Notes under the pieces: generated by a model
What the model was told of the DNA's origin: nothing
The model's input: only the letters and a program-made list of their open reading frames with translations
Database searches by the model: none
Program-made: the position numbers and the translations under genes
Assembly: GCA_036823195.1 (NCBI GenBank)
Contig: DAISGI010000004.1
Coordinates: forward strand, 38,339-102,338
Length of the DNA stretch: 64,000 nucleotides
DNA from: UBA4874 sp002399435
Lineage (GTDB): Bacteria > Bacillota > Clostridia > Caldicoprobacterales > DTU083
Direction: 5' to 3'
Shown here: positions 24,452-33,033 of the stretch, piece after piece
Position numbering within the stretch: position 1 is the first letter of the stretch
Layout of the letters: each line of letters begins with the position of its first letter

Positions 24452-26323
24452 TTAGGGACTTTCAAAATACATGGAATCCACGTATTCATTTTGAAATTCC
24501 GGCGTGGAGGACAATTCCACATATTCCGCTTTCGCTTTGATGGTATTCGTCCTTTCATACTCCGCCAGGGATAGCAGGGATAACATTGCCCCAGTTCCCG
24601 CGGCATTGCCTAGTGCAATAATGCGGTGCTGCAATTCCGGCGGTATCAAGCCTATCCGAATGGCATTTCTTTTGTCGATATAGCTGCCAAACCCTCCCGC
24701 CAGATAGAGATTGGCTATCTCATCCATCTCCCTGCCAATCTTACTTACCAGTACCTTTATTCCCGCTGCAATTGCCGCCTTTGCCAATTGGACCTCCCTA
24801 ATATCCTTTTGGGTTATCACGATAGACCCGCCGGTACCGCTGGATCCCTCATCAACAATGGTAAATGCAGAAAGCCCATCCTCCACTTTCCTCAACCTAC
24901 AGGCCAGCTTCGACCCAACCTCCGACTCTATCTCCCTTTCATCAAGTAGCCTGCCCGTTTCATCTACAATACCAAGGTCCAATAGCATTGCCACGACATC
25001 TACAATTCCGGAGCCACATATACCTAAAGGGGCCTTATCGCCAATGGTTGTGTACCTGAGTTTCTCTCCATCCAGCGTAATAGTATTGATAGCTCCACTG
25101 ATTCCGCCCATTCCATTACGGATATTGGCTCCTTCAAAAGCTGGTCCTGCAGCAGTGGAGCAACACACCATCCGATCCTTATTGCCCAATACGATCTCAC
25201 CATTTGTACCAATATCTATCATCAGGCTGACATCCTCACTTCTATCCATGCCCGAAGCAAGAATTCCTGCCACGATATCTGAGCCCACATAGCCTGAGAT
25301 ATGAGGAAGCACAAACACCCTGGAAGCCTGACCCAGGCTTAGATCCAAATCCCGGGCATTGTATATCTGGGCCTTTGTTGCAACAGGGGTAAAAGGAGCT
25401 GCAGCAATATGTCCGGGTGTTATGCCCAATAGAAGATGACTCATAATAGTGTTTCCAGCGATAACCACATTATAAATATCGTCTATAGGAATATGATTCT
25501 TCCGTGCCAACCCATGTATCAATTCTGAGATCTGGTTACCTATACCCTGCCTTAGCCTGGAGAGCCCATCTATATTCTCCATAGTATACTGAATCCTGGA
25601 TATCACATCGTCTCCATAGGTCCTTTGAACATTAAGTCCGGATATTACATCCACCTGCGCACCCGTTATCAGATTCATCAGATAACATACTACAGTAGTG
25701 GTTCCTATATCTATCGCCACCCCATAGATTTTATCAGAGGTATCCCCTTTATCCACATCCAATATCTTATTGCCATCATAGGCAACTGTCACCTTAAAAT
25801 CTGAATCCCTAAGCACCTGAGGCAGCCTTCTTATCAGGAATATTCCAGCTTCCGGGGCTTCTGTTTTCAAAGCATCGGCTAACCTTTTGAGGTCATCCCG
25901 TTGGTCATCCACAGATGGTACATCCAATTCAATATATTTTTTGGCAATCTGTGGAGAGATATCCACAGAGTATTCAATCCCTGTGGACATTATCTGAGCT
26001 CCTTCCAGATAGTTCTCCATGACTACTTCCGTATCTCCCAATATTCCGGTCATACAGGCCAGACGATAGCCATCCTGCTTCTCCTTATGGGACAAAAATT
26101 GGGATTCCAGATGGGTCATATCTGATACCTCGCCATTTCGTACCCGGACTTTACATTTTCCACAAATCCCCTTTCCACCACAAGGAGCTTCGATATAGAT
26201 GTTGTTCTGACGGAATATATCCATAAGACTGCTGCCGCCATAACAAGTCACGTCTTTATGACCCTCATCGGATAATATTCTTACGGTATATTGCCTGCTG
26301 CCCAGATTTTGTCCATTATCCAT
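24452..26323 (-). CDS. RACo-like reductive activator of corrinoid proteins (2Fe-2S, DUF4445/ASKHA)
   Basis: A 623-residue protein. The N-terminal ferredoxin-like domain has Cys48, Cys54, Cys57 and Cys90 in the plant-type 2Fe-2S pattern (APCGGKGICGKCKVRVRNG). The rest is an ASKHA-type ATPase with YGVAIDIGTTTVVCYLMN, MIDIGTNGEIVLGN, the segment CSTAAGPAFEGANI and ANLYLAGGFGSY. Proteins of this kind use ATP to push an electron onto inactive cob(II)alamin in corrinoid proteins. The gene lies 53 bases after the hydantoinase-like gene and 157 bases before the PocR regulator, all in one direction. The match is close and the function fits the cluster. Confidence 0.92.
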   Translation of the reverse strand: MDNGQNLGSRQYTVRILSDEGHKDVTCYGGSSLMDIFRQNNIYIEAPCGGKGICGKCKVRVRNGEVSDMTHLESQFLSHKEKQDGYRLACMTGILGDTEVVMENYLEGAQIMSTGIEYSVDISPQIAKKYIELDVPSVDDQRDDLKRLADALKTEAPEAGIFLIRRLPQVLRDSDFKVTVAYDGNKILDVDKGDTSDKIYGVAIDIGTTTVVCYLMNLITGAQVDVISGLNVQRTYGDDVISRIQYTMENIDGLSRLRQGIGNQISELIHGLARKNHIPIDDIYNVVIAGNTIMSHLLLGITPGHIAAAPFTPVATKAQIYNARDLDLSLGQASRVFVLPHISGYVGSDIVAGILASGMDRSEDVSLMIDIGTNGEIVLGNKDRMVCCSTAAGPAFEGANIRNGMGGISGAINTITLDGEKLRYTTIGDKAPLGICGSGIVDVVAMLLDLGIVDETGRLLDEREIESEVGSKLACRLRKVEDGLSAFTIVDEGSSGTGGSIVITQKDIREVQLAKAAIAAGIKVLVSKIGREMDEIANLYLAGGFGSYIDKRNAIRIGLIPPELQHRIIALGNAAGTGAMLSLLSLAEYERTNTIKAKAEYVELSSTPEFQNEYVDSMYFESP

Positions 26324-26376
26324 GACTCCCCAACGTCCTTTCTTATAACTCTATAGCAAAATCCCTTATCACTCCA

Positions 26377-28464
26377 TTAAACCCATTTTAAGCTTCCTAT
26401 GGCTTTGGCTGTTATGATGGTCTCGATTAATATCTCCCGTGTAGATTCTTCCTGTTCTCCGTGTTTTCCTTGTTCTCCGTGTTCTCCTTGCTCTTCTTTC
26501 TCTTTTTCTGATTGAGATCCCGGTATATTTATTTCTGTTTTATTCTCATCCATCTCAATAGAAATATCATAGTCAGAAGCTCCCTTCGCCATAGCAAGCT
26601 CCCCAACCAAATCTTTGCCCTCACCTTTTGACCAATCCCGGGCCTTTGCATAGTCATCAAAGTGTTTCTTTACCCTTGGAGAGAAGCAATCATAGCCTTC
26701 TACTCCCGCTACGGTATATCTTGGCTTTATAATGATCCTCTCCTCTACGGAGATACTTCCCGTGATGGCCCCTATCGCATTGGCCACTGCGGCATACTTC
26801 TCTATTATACAGGTAGTATTTAAGGATGATGCTACATCCGGCAGGTATACATGAATAGGGGCTCCTATTCCTACCAGTGAAAAGTCCGTGGACAATCCAA
26901 TGGATAGATAGGGATTTCTTTGCATATGGGAGTTTTGGCAGCCCAATAAGATCATCTTTTCAAGTTCTGGCGTGAAACCATGTTTCAGCAGGGATGGATC
27001 ATCCCTTTTAATAAGTTCGTGAACAATATTTAAGTATAGTCTGGATTTTATAGTGCTATTGACCTCATGGATAAGTTCTTCCAATGTTATCTTTAGACGA
27101 CTTGCTAAAATCTCTGCCCCTAAAAGAGCAGCCTGTCCATTCCATCCAGAAAAATCACCAGTAAGATGCATTATATCTGTAGGGGTTAGCGCACTCCTCA
27201 TAATGATCCCCAACTGCTCAAGCCTATCGGGTTTGATAGTATAGATAGAAGTTTCCACTGCCTCTGCCAGTTTTTCCATGCTTAAAGGTCCTTCTTTAAG
27301 AGCTTCCACTATTCTCTTCTCTTCTGTAGTAAAATCTCCATCCTGGGGAATTTCCCCTATTGAATAGAAAAATTGACACAGGGAACGGGTGTGTATCCTG
27401 TTCTCCTCATGTAAAAGCTTGATTTGGCCCAAAACTTTCGGCCATCTATGGGCAAGCCAGGATAGGGGAGCAACCCGTCGCGGACCTATTATAAGCTTAT
27501 CCCTGGAGTCAAAGCTTATTTGGCTGTCTCCCCCCAGACCAATGGTTCGAATGTCCACAGATTTCACAGCTGTTTTCCAATTGCCTACATCCGCTCCTTC
27601 ATAAGCAAGAAAAGGCTTCCCCTCCTTAACAATTGCCAAATCACTGGTGGTACCTCCCATATCAACAACTACACAGTTTTGTTGTCCGCTCACATTGATC
27701 CCACCAATTACGCTGGCAGCAGGACCTGAGAGCAAAGTCTCCACCGGCCTGTTCCTTACGTATCCTTCGGACATTACGCTGCCATCACCACAAACAATAG
27801 CCAGGGGTGCATGGATGCCCCTCTCCTTTAAACCCACCTTAACGGCATCTATGAATTTATTTATCAGCGGAATAAGCTTTGCATTGAGCAGGGCTGTGGC
27901 AGCCCTTTTTAAAAAATTCAGTTCTCCAGCCAGCTCATGCCCACAGACCACCGGCAGACCCGTCCAATCATAAATCAGTTCCTTGGCCTTTTTTTCGAAT
28001 TCCGGATTTCTGATACCCCACATCTGTACAATAGCAAAGGAATCCGTTTTTCCCATTGTATTTTTTATTTTATCATGAAGAACATCCCAATGGGGTTCCT
28101 CTGTCACTTCCCCCCGGAGATCATGCCCTCCCCGAATGAATATGATATCCTCTATGGAAGGCAGCCCGTATTGCTGTCCATTCTTTTTAACGATATTCTC
28201 ATCGCAGCCGATGAGTATTAACTTTGCCCTGCTTCCTTTATCCTCTACACATGCGTTTGTAGCCAGGGTAGTGGATAAGGATACCACCCCAATCTTTTTC
28301 AAAAGTTCCTGCGGCATTTGATCCAATACATGTATAATCCCAAGTTTTAAATCCTCCTTCACTGTGAGGGATTTAGCACCTTTTATAACCTTGCTGTCAT
28401 CAAAATCGTAGATTACACCATCGGTATAAGTGCCTCCGGTATCTATGCCTAACCCTAATCTCAT
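26377..28464 (-). CDS. Hydantoinase/oxoprolinase A-type ASKHA protein
   Basis: A 695-residue protein of the HyuA family. It starts with the ATP-binding loop LGIDTGGTYTDGV and has LSTTLATNACVED, SGPAASVIGG, VVDMGGTTSDLAIV and IRTIGLGGDSQI, the family's phosphate and metal-binding segments. No HyuB partner is visible. GAGGTG lies just before the ATG, and a promoter at 28549-28577 makes it the first gene of the unit with the RACo-like activator. HyuA-type proteins are recurrent in corrinoid methyltransferase regions and may act on or activate a corrinoid partner; hydrolysis of an amide ring is the alternative. The C-terminus carries a repetitive Glu/Gln/Gly/His tract near residues 645-670. Confidence 0.85.
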   Translation of the reverse strand: MRLGLGIDTGGTYTDGVIYDFDDSKVIKGAKSLTVKEDLKLGIIHVLDQMPQELLKKIGVVSLSTTLATNACVEDKGSRAKLILIGCDENIVKKNGQQYGLPSIEDIIFIRGGHDLRGEVTEEPHWDVLHDKIKNTMGKTDSFAIVQMWGIRNPEFEKKAKELIYDWTGLPVVCGHELAGELNFLKRAATALLNAKLIPLINKFIDAVKVGLKERGIHAPLAIVCGDGSVMSEGYVRNRPVETLLSGPAASVIGGINVSGQQNCVVVDMGGTTSDLAIVKEGKPFLAYEGADVGNWKTAVKSVDIRTIGLGGDSQISFDSRDKLIIGPRRVAPLSWLAHRWPKVLGQIKLLHEENRIHTRSLCQFFYSIGEIPQDGDFTTEEKRIVEALKEGPLSMEKLAEAVETSIYTIKPDRLEQLGIIMRSALTPTDIMHLTGDFSGWNGQAALLGAEILASRLKITLEELIHEVNSTIKSRLYLNIVHELIKRDDPSLLKHGFTPELEKMILLGCQNSHMQRNPYLSIGLSTDFSLVGIGAPIHVYLPDVASSLNTTCIIEKYAAVANAIGAITGSISVEERIIIKPRYTVAGVEGYDCFSPRVKKHFDDYAKARDWSKGEGKDLVGELAMAKGASDYDISIEMDENKTEINIPGSQSEKEKEEQGEHGEQGKHGEQEESTREILIETIITAKAIGSLKWV
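26430..26500. repeat. Degenerate 15-bp repeat inside the 3' end of the hydantoinase-like gene
   Basis: Units of the form TTGTTCTCCGTGTTC are repeated three or four times and encode the low-complexity stretch EQGEHGEQGKHGEQEE about 20-45 codons before the stop. Confidence 0.7.
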
Positions 28465-28523
28465 TTTTCACCTCAATGAATATATCTTTGTTACATGCAA
28501 TGTATCTACATTATAAGTCAGCT

Positions 28524-28577
28524 GCTCATAATGAGCCTCATATACAAAACAATATAAAATGGACAGGTAGTTGTCAA
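28524..28577 (-). promoter_or_regulatory. SigA-type promoter and downstream palindrome, hydantoinase/RACo operon
   Basis: On the minus strand TTGACA (28572-28577), 17 bases and TATTGT (28549-28554) form a promoter. A perfect dyad GCTCAT-A-ATGAGC (28524-28536) lies just downstream, close to the predicted transcription start, a typical repressor site. Confidence 0.65.
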
Positions 28578-28650
28578 TGAAATAATTTACTGTTTTTTGT
28601 AGAAATATTGGAATCAAATGCCTTCCTATTTCCCGGATTTGCAGGCAAAT

Positions 28651-28689
28651 AAAAAAACGGCTTCGTTCCCAGAGAAGAAGAACGAAGCC
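28651..28689 (-). terminator. Intrinsic terminator of the 34.6-28.7 kb operon
   Basis: GGCTTCGTTC (28659-28668) and GAACGAAGCC (28680-28689) form a perfect 10-bp stem. On the minus strand it is followed by GTTTTTTTATTT, the U-run of a rho-independent terminator, 44 bases beyond the stop of the TIM-barrel gene. Confidence 0.9.
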
Positions 28690-28732
28690 ATCTCACCTTT
28701 GTATCCAATGGTTTCAGAAAAAAAAGAACCTG

Positions 28733-29563
28733 TTATCTCGTAATAGCCTTAAAAGCAGCCGCCTGTGCGGTCATGCTGCGTTCCGAGGCCAGACGCTCAA
28801 TCGAGGAAGCTCCAAAGAAACCGTCCAGCTCCGGAATTTTCCGAATGATATAGGCGGCATCCTCAGGATCGGCAATCGGGCCGCCATGACAGATAACCAT
28901 GACATTCGGGTTCACCTTACGCCCGGCTTCCAGGATCTCCCGGATAAGAGGGACACAGTCGTCCAGGGTTTTTGCCGTTTCGGCGCCAATGGAGCCTTTC
29001 GTGGTAAGGCCCATATGGGCAACCAGAATATCGGCCCCGGCCTGCGCCATGGCGGCAGCCTGTTTTGCATCGAAAACATAAGGACAGGTAAGCATATCCA
29101 ATTCATGGGCTTTGCGGACCATGTCCACTTCGAGACCATAGCCCATGCCTGTCTCTTCCAGATTCTGACGGAACACACCGTCGATCAGACCAACTGTCGG
29201 GAAATTCTGTACACCATTGAAGCCCTGTTCCTTTAATTCCTTCAGATAGATTTCCATAACGCGGAAAGGATCCGTACCGCAAACGCCTGCCAAAACCGGC
29301 GTCTTTTTTACAATCGGCAGCACTTCATGGCCCATTTCCACGACAATCTGGTTTGCATCACCATATGCCAGCAAACCGGACAGGGATCCGCGCCCGGCCA
29401 TGCGGTAGCGGCCTGAGTTGTAAATAATCAGCATATCAACATCGGCCTTTTCCGAACATTTCGCAGTCATCCCAGTCCCTGCACCAACGCCGACCAGAAT
29501 CTTGCCTGCATCCGTCTGCGCCTTGAAATCCGATAAAATTTCTTTCCGAGACTTATAAAGCAT
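28733..29563 (-). CDS. PEP_hydrolase-family TIM-barrel protein
   Basis: A 276-residue TIM barrel of the family named phosphoenolpyruvate hydrolase-like (PF09370). It begins YKSRKEILSDFKAQTDAGK and has ILVGVGAGTGMTAKCSEKA, VCGTDPFRVMEIYLKELKEQ and FPTVGLIDGVFRQNLEETGM, all characteristic. The ATG at 29563 has GGAAGG upstream; a longer form has no ribosome binding site. It follows the UPF0261/Tm-1-like gene by under 80 bases. In plants the two domains are fused in the Tm-1 virus-resistance protein, and in bacteria they are adjacent genes. The reaction is not established. Confidence 0.85.
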   Translation of the reverse strand: MLYKSRKEILSDFKAQTDAGKILVGVGAGTGMTAKCSEKADVDMLIIYNSGRYRMAGRGSLSGLLAYGDANQIVVEMGHEVLPIVKKTPVLAGVCGTDPFRVMEIYLKELKEQGFNGVQNFPTVGLIDGVFRQNLEETGMGYGLEVDMVRKAHELDMLTCPYVFDAKQAAAMAQAGADILVAHMGLTTKGSIGAETAKTLDDCVPLIREILEAGRKVNPNVMVICHGGPIADPEDAAYIIRKIPELDGFFGASSIERLASERSMTAQAAAFKAITR

Positions 29564-29641
29564 GTTATTTTCCTTCCTTTCAAAAATTGTGATACCGAAC
29601 TTCCGTTTTCCGTATCTTCGCATAGTTTGCCCATCCGTATC

Positions 29642-30850
29642 TTATTTCTCCATCATTTCCACAAGCTTCTTCGCAGCGGCAATGGCAAACTCACGGTCGT
29701 TTATCAGGCAGTTCATTTCATACAGCTGTACAACATCACGGTTTATATTTTTTCTGAGCATGTCAAACAACATCCGATCCTCCTCCGGACCATAAAACGG
29801 CTGACCTTCGGCGTCAATCATCGAAACGCCTTTCAAAGGCAGGAATAGGGCGGTTTTTCCTTTTGCAAGGTTAAACTTTTCCGCCAGCTTCTTTCCGAGG
29901 ATCTCATTTTCCTGAACGGTGGTGCGCATCAGGGTAACCGTCGGATTGTGCCGGTAAAGATTCCGTCCCTGATACTCTTTGGGCACGGTATCCCACGGCC
30001 CGAAATTCACCATATCGCACGCCCCCACCGAAACCACCTGTGGGATACCGCACAAACCCGCCGCTTCGCAGCGATGCGGGCCCGCATTCAGGACTCCGCC
30101 GAAAAGCTCGTCGCACCATTCGGTAGTGGTCAGATCGAGTACGCCTTTGAAATATCCGCTGTGGATAAGGGATTCCATCGTCCGGCCTCCGGTTCCCGTC
30201 GCATGGAAAACGAGAACCTCATAGCCCTGGGATTCCAGATATTCTTTGGCAAAATCAATGCACGGAGTCGTAACACCGAACATGGTCGCTGCGACCAACG
30301 GTTTTTTGTCAACCGATTTGTTCATCCTGTGCTCCAGCATACCCGCCATGGCAAACACCGCATTGCTGAAAATCCTTGTCGAAATGATGTTAAGCCCTGC
30401 AACGTCAACAATCGATGGAATCAGAATCACGTCGCTGGTACCCACATACTGCTCCGTATTGCCGGAAGCCATGGTGGAGACCACAATCTTTGGCACGCCG
30501 ATGGGAAGCCTGCGCATCGCCGGGGCAATGATTGAGGTTCCTCCGGAGCCACCCAGTGAAAAGATGCCGTCGAATTTTCCTTCCTCATAAAGGCGGGGAA
30601 TGATCTTTTCCGTCCCGCGGGACATCACGGCCGTAGCGCGGGCACGGTCTTTCCTTTCAACAATTTCAGACAGGTTCTCGCCGGCTTCCGCCGCAACTTC
30701 CTGATTGGACACGTCAGGTGTGAAAAGCGGCTGAAAAGTTCCCGTATGAACGGTAAATGTTTTTATGCCGATTTCTTCAAACAGCTCCTTGATAAAAAGG
30801 AATTCCTTCCCTTTGCTGTCGAAAGTCCCGGCAATTGCAACGGTTTTCAT
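29642..30850 (-). CDS. UPF0261 / Tm-1-like ATP-binding protein
   Basis: A 402-residue protein of the UPF0261 (Tm-1-like) family. It starts TVAIAGTFDSKGKEFLFIKE at the ATG at 30850 (AAAGGAGG upstream), with SLGGSGGTSIIAPAMRRLPI, GVPKIVVSTMASGNTEQYVG and MFGVTTPCIDFAKEYLESQG as the nucleotide-binding and interface segments. Longer frames extend into a repeat and are not translated. With the TIM-barrel neighbour it forms the bacterial counterpart of the plant Tm-1 two-domain protein. The physiological role is unknown; the operon partners (old yellow enzyme, MATE) suggest handling of an exogenous small molecule. Confidence 0.88.
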   Translation of the reverse strand: MKTVAIAGTFDSKGKEFLFIKELFEEIGIKTFTVHTGTFQPLFTPDVSNQEVAAEAGENLSEIVERKDRARATAVMSRGTEKIIPRLYEEGKFDGIFSLGGSGGTSIIAPAMRRLPIGVPKIVVSTMASGNTEQYVGTSDVILIPSIVDVAGLNIISTRIFSNAVFAMAGMLEHRMNKSVDKKPLVAATMFGVTTPCIDFAKEYLESQGYEVLVFHATGTGGRTMESLIHSGYFKGVLDLTTTEWCDELFGGVLNAGPHRCEAAGLCGIPQVVSVGACDMVNFGPWDTVPKEYQGRNLYRHNPTVTLMRTTVQENEILGKKLAEKFNLAKGKTALFLPLKGVSMIDAEGQPFYGPEEDRMLFDMLRKNINRDVVQLYEMNCLINDREFAIAAAKKLVEMMEK

Positions 30851-30884
30851 TTGAAAATGCCTCCTTTCCTTTATATAAGTTCCG

Positions 30885-31040
30885 CAGTTGTTCTCTTCCG
30901 GTGCCGGCTCTCTCTTCCAGTACCGGATTTCTCTTCTGGTGCTGGCTCTCTCTTCCGGTACCGGCCTTCTCTTCTGATGCTGGCTCTCTCTCTTCCGGTA
31001 CCGGCTTTCTCTCTTCCGGTACCGGCTCTCGCACCGGCTC
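30885..31040. repeat. Imperfect 18-20 bp tandem repeat between two operon genes
   Basis: About seven units built on CTCTTCCGGTACCGGCTT, with variants such as CTCTTCTGATGCTGGCTC, lie between the stop of the old-yellow-enzyme gene and the start of the UPF0261 gene. GGTACC is self-complementary, so the RNA could form many small hairpins. Confidence 0.85.
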
Positions 31041-31122
31041 CAATTCTTTGCGAACCTTACTTTTCTTTTTAACTCCGTCCAAAGTATTTTGCATATCCTG
31101 AGCCCTATGCTGCAGGGATCCC

Positions 31123-33033
31123 TTATATGCAGCGAACGGACTGGAACCCGTGATGCACCGCCTTCAGGATATTGTCCGGTGCCTCCGCATCCCCTACAAT
31201 GGAACAATCCACTTTGCCGTCGATGGCATCATACAGGGAGTCATTGGCACGATATCCGGCTGCCACCGCCACGGTATCCGCCTTGATGGTCTCCTGTTTT
31301 CCATCCTTTTCATAGTGCACGGCGTGATCCTTAAACTCCGTCACTTTTGCGCTGGTAATGATCTTAATATCGCATTCCTCCATCAGATGACGCAGGGACT
31401 GATCATTGTTCCTGCTGTGGCGCACAGTCATCAGGATTTCCGGAAGCATCTCAAGGATCGTCACGTCATCTGCATGCTCCGCGCAATGGCATGCCGTTTC
31501 ACAGCCAACCAGGCCGCCGCCCAGCACAACCACTTTCTTTCCATAATCCTTCTTATGGGTCAGCAGATCATTGGCACCGACAACGAAGGATTCCTCTACG
31601 CCCTTGATGGGAGGCATCACCGGAGTGGAACCCGCTGCGATGATCACCTTGTCATAATTTCCGGCAATTATGTTTTCCGGGGTGGCTTCCTTCATAAGGG
31701 ATACCCTTATGTTGCTGCGGTACACCTTACCGATCAGATACTGGACATAGTCCTTGACATCCTTCTTGAATCGGGGACCGCCTGCCGCCAACAGCAAGCC
31801 GCCCAGCTCAGTGGTCTTTTCCCAGAGCTCGGTCTGCAACCCTCTCCCGGCTGCCGTAATTGCCGCCACCATGCCGGCCGGGCCGCCTCCCACCACAAGA
31901 ACACGCTTTTTGGGATCGCCGGGCACAACCGGATAATAATCCTCCGCAAAAGTAAGCGGGTTGACTGCACAGTGCATCATTTTGCCGCTGAATCCCGCAT
32001 AGAGACATTCGTTGCAGCCAATACAGGGGATGATGTCGTAGGTCTCATTCTTCCGGACCTTGTTCACCCAGTGGGGATCGCAGATTGCCTCATGGCCCAG
32101 TCCGATATAATCGGCTTTCCCTTCCTGCAGGGCGGCTTCGGTATCCGCCGGATTTTGCATCTTGCCCTGGGACATAACCGGAACATTGACATGTTTTTTG
32201 ATTTCAGCAGCAATGTCCAGCTGTACACACGGCGGTTCATATACCGTGTCAATTGCCTTATACCAGGCTTCATAGCATCCAACGTCAACATGAAGAAGAT
32301 CCACTCCGGCCTTTTCCAGGATCTTTGCCATGGCAATCCCTTCGTCCATTTCCCGGCCGCCGGGTACTCCATGATAAGGCGTAAACTTGAACAGAATGGG
32401 AAAGTTCGGGCCAACCGCTTCCCGAATCGCCTTGATGCACTCTACGGAAAAACGCATCCTGTTTTCCAGGCTGCCGCCGTACTCATCCGTTCTCTTATTC
32501 CACAATTCCGACTGAAACTGGTCCATCAGATAGCCGCCGTAGCCGTGAAGCTCCACTGCATCCGCCTCGGCACGCTTTGCAGTGGCAGCGCCTTCTCCCA
32601 TCTTCTGAACCAGATACTGGATGTCTTCTTTCTCAAAAGCCCGGCACTTTACATCCGGAAACCAGAACGAAGTGTTCTCACTGCTGGAATAGGGCCGGAC
32701 ATCCCCGGTGGAAAACTGCATTCGCCCCAATCCGGGGGTCAGTTGAATACAAATTCTGGTTCCCTGATTGTGAACCCTTCGGACCAGAAAGTTCATCTGT
32801 TCGAAGGATCTTGGAGTGCCCAGAATATTGGCCGCCTTTGCCTCATATTTTGTGGAGACCTGGTTGGCCGAGGTAATGATAAGGCCAAATCCGCCTTTTG
32901 CCCGTTCCTCATAATAACGGATGGCACGATCCGAAAAAGATCCGTCCGGTTCGGTTGCCGTCCCCATGGGGGCCATGTACATTCTGTTTCGCAGCTTCAT
33001 ATTCCGAACCTGGGTATGTTCAAATATTTTCAT
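31123..33033 (-). CDS. Old-yellow-enzyme/disulfide-reductase fusion (2,4-dienoyl-CoA reductase type)
   Basis: A 636-residue FMN, FAD and 4Fe-4S enzyme of the FadH/BaiCD/trimethylamine dehydrogenase type. Residues 1-330 form the FMN barrel (MKLRNRMYMAPMGTATEPDG, HGYGGYLMDQFQSELWNKRT). The 4Fe-4S site follows as CIGCNECLYAGFSGKMMHC. The FAD site is VLVVGGGPAGMVAAITAAGR and the NAD site is VVVLGGGLVGCETACHCAEH. Such enzymes reduce activated C=C bonds with NAD(P)H, for example in enoate, bile acid or flavonoid breakdown. GGGAGG precedes the ATG. The start overlaps the end of the MATE gene by 14 bases. The substrate is unknown. Confidence 0.92.
   Translation of the reverse strand: MKIFEHTQVRNMKLRNRMYMAPMGTATEPDGSFSDRAIRYYEERAKGGFGLIITSANQVSTKYEAKAANILGTPRSFEQMNFLVRRVHNQGTRICIQLTPGLGRMQFSTGDVRPYSSSENTSFWFPDVKCRAFEKEDIQYLVQKMGEGAATAKRAEADAVELHGYGGYLMDQFQSELWNKRTDEYGGSLENRMRFSVECIKAIREAVGPNFPILFKFTPYHGVPGGREMDEGIAMAKILEKAGVDLLHVDVGCYEAWYKAIDTVYEPPCVQLDIAAEIKKHVNVPVMSQGKMQNPADTEAALQEGKADYIGLGHEAICDPHWVNKVRKNETYDIIPCIGCNECLYAGFSGKMMHCAVNPLTFAEDYYPVVPGDPKKRVLVVGGGPAGMVAAITAAGRGLQTELWEKTTELGGLLLAAGGPRFKKDVKDYVQYLIGKVYRSNIRVSLMKEATPENIIAGNYDKVIIAAGSTPVMPPIKGVEESFVVGANDLLTHKKDYGKKVVVLGGGLVGCETACHCAEHADDVTILEMLPEILMTVRHSRNNDQSLRHLMEECDIKIITSAKVTEFKDHAVHYEKDGKQETIKADTVAVAAGYRANDSLYDAIDGKVDCSIVGDAEAPDNILKAVHHGFQSVRCI

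Noticed and set aside
30851..31207. N-terminal extension of the UPF0261 gene through the repeat region
   Set aside because: The family start TVAIAGTFDSKGKE with AAAGGAGG upstream is at 30850. The extension only encodes Arg/Glu repeats from the tandem array.
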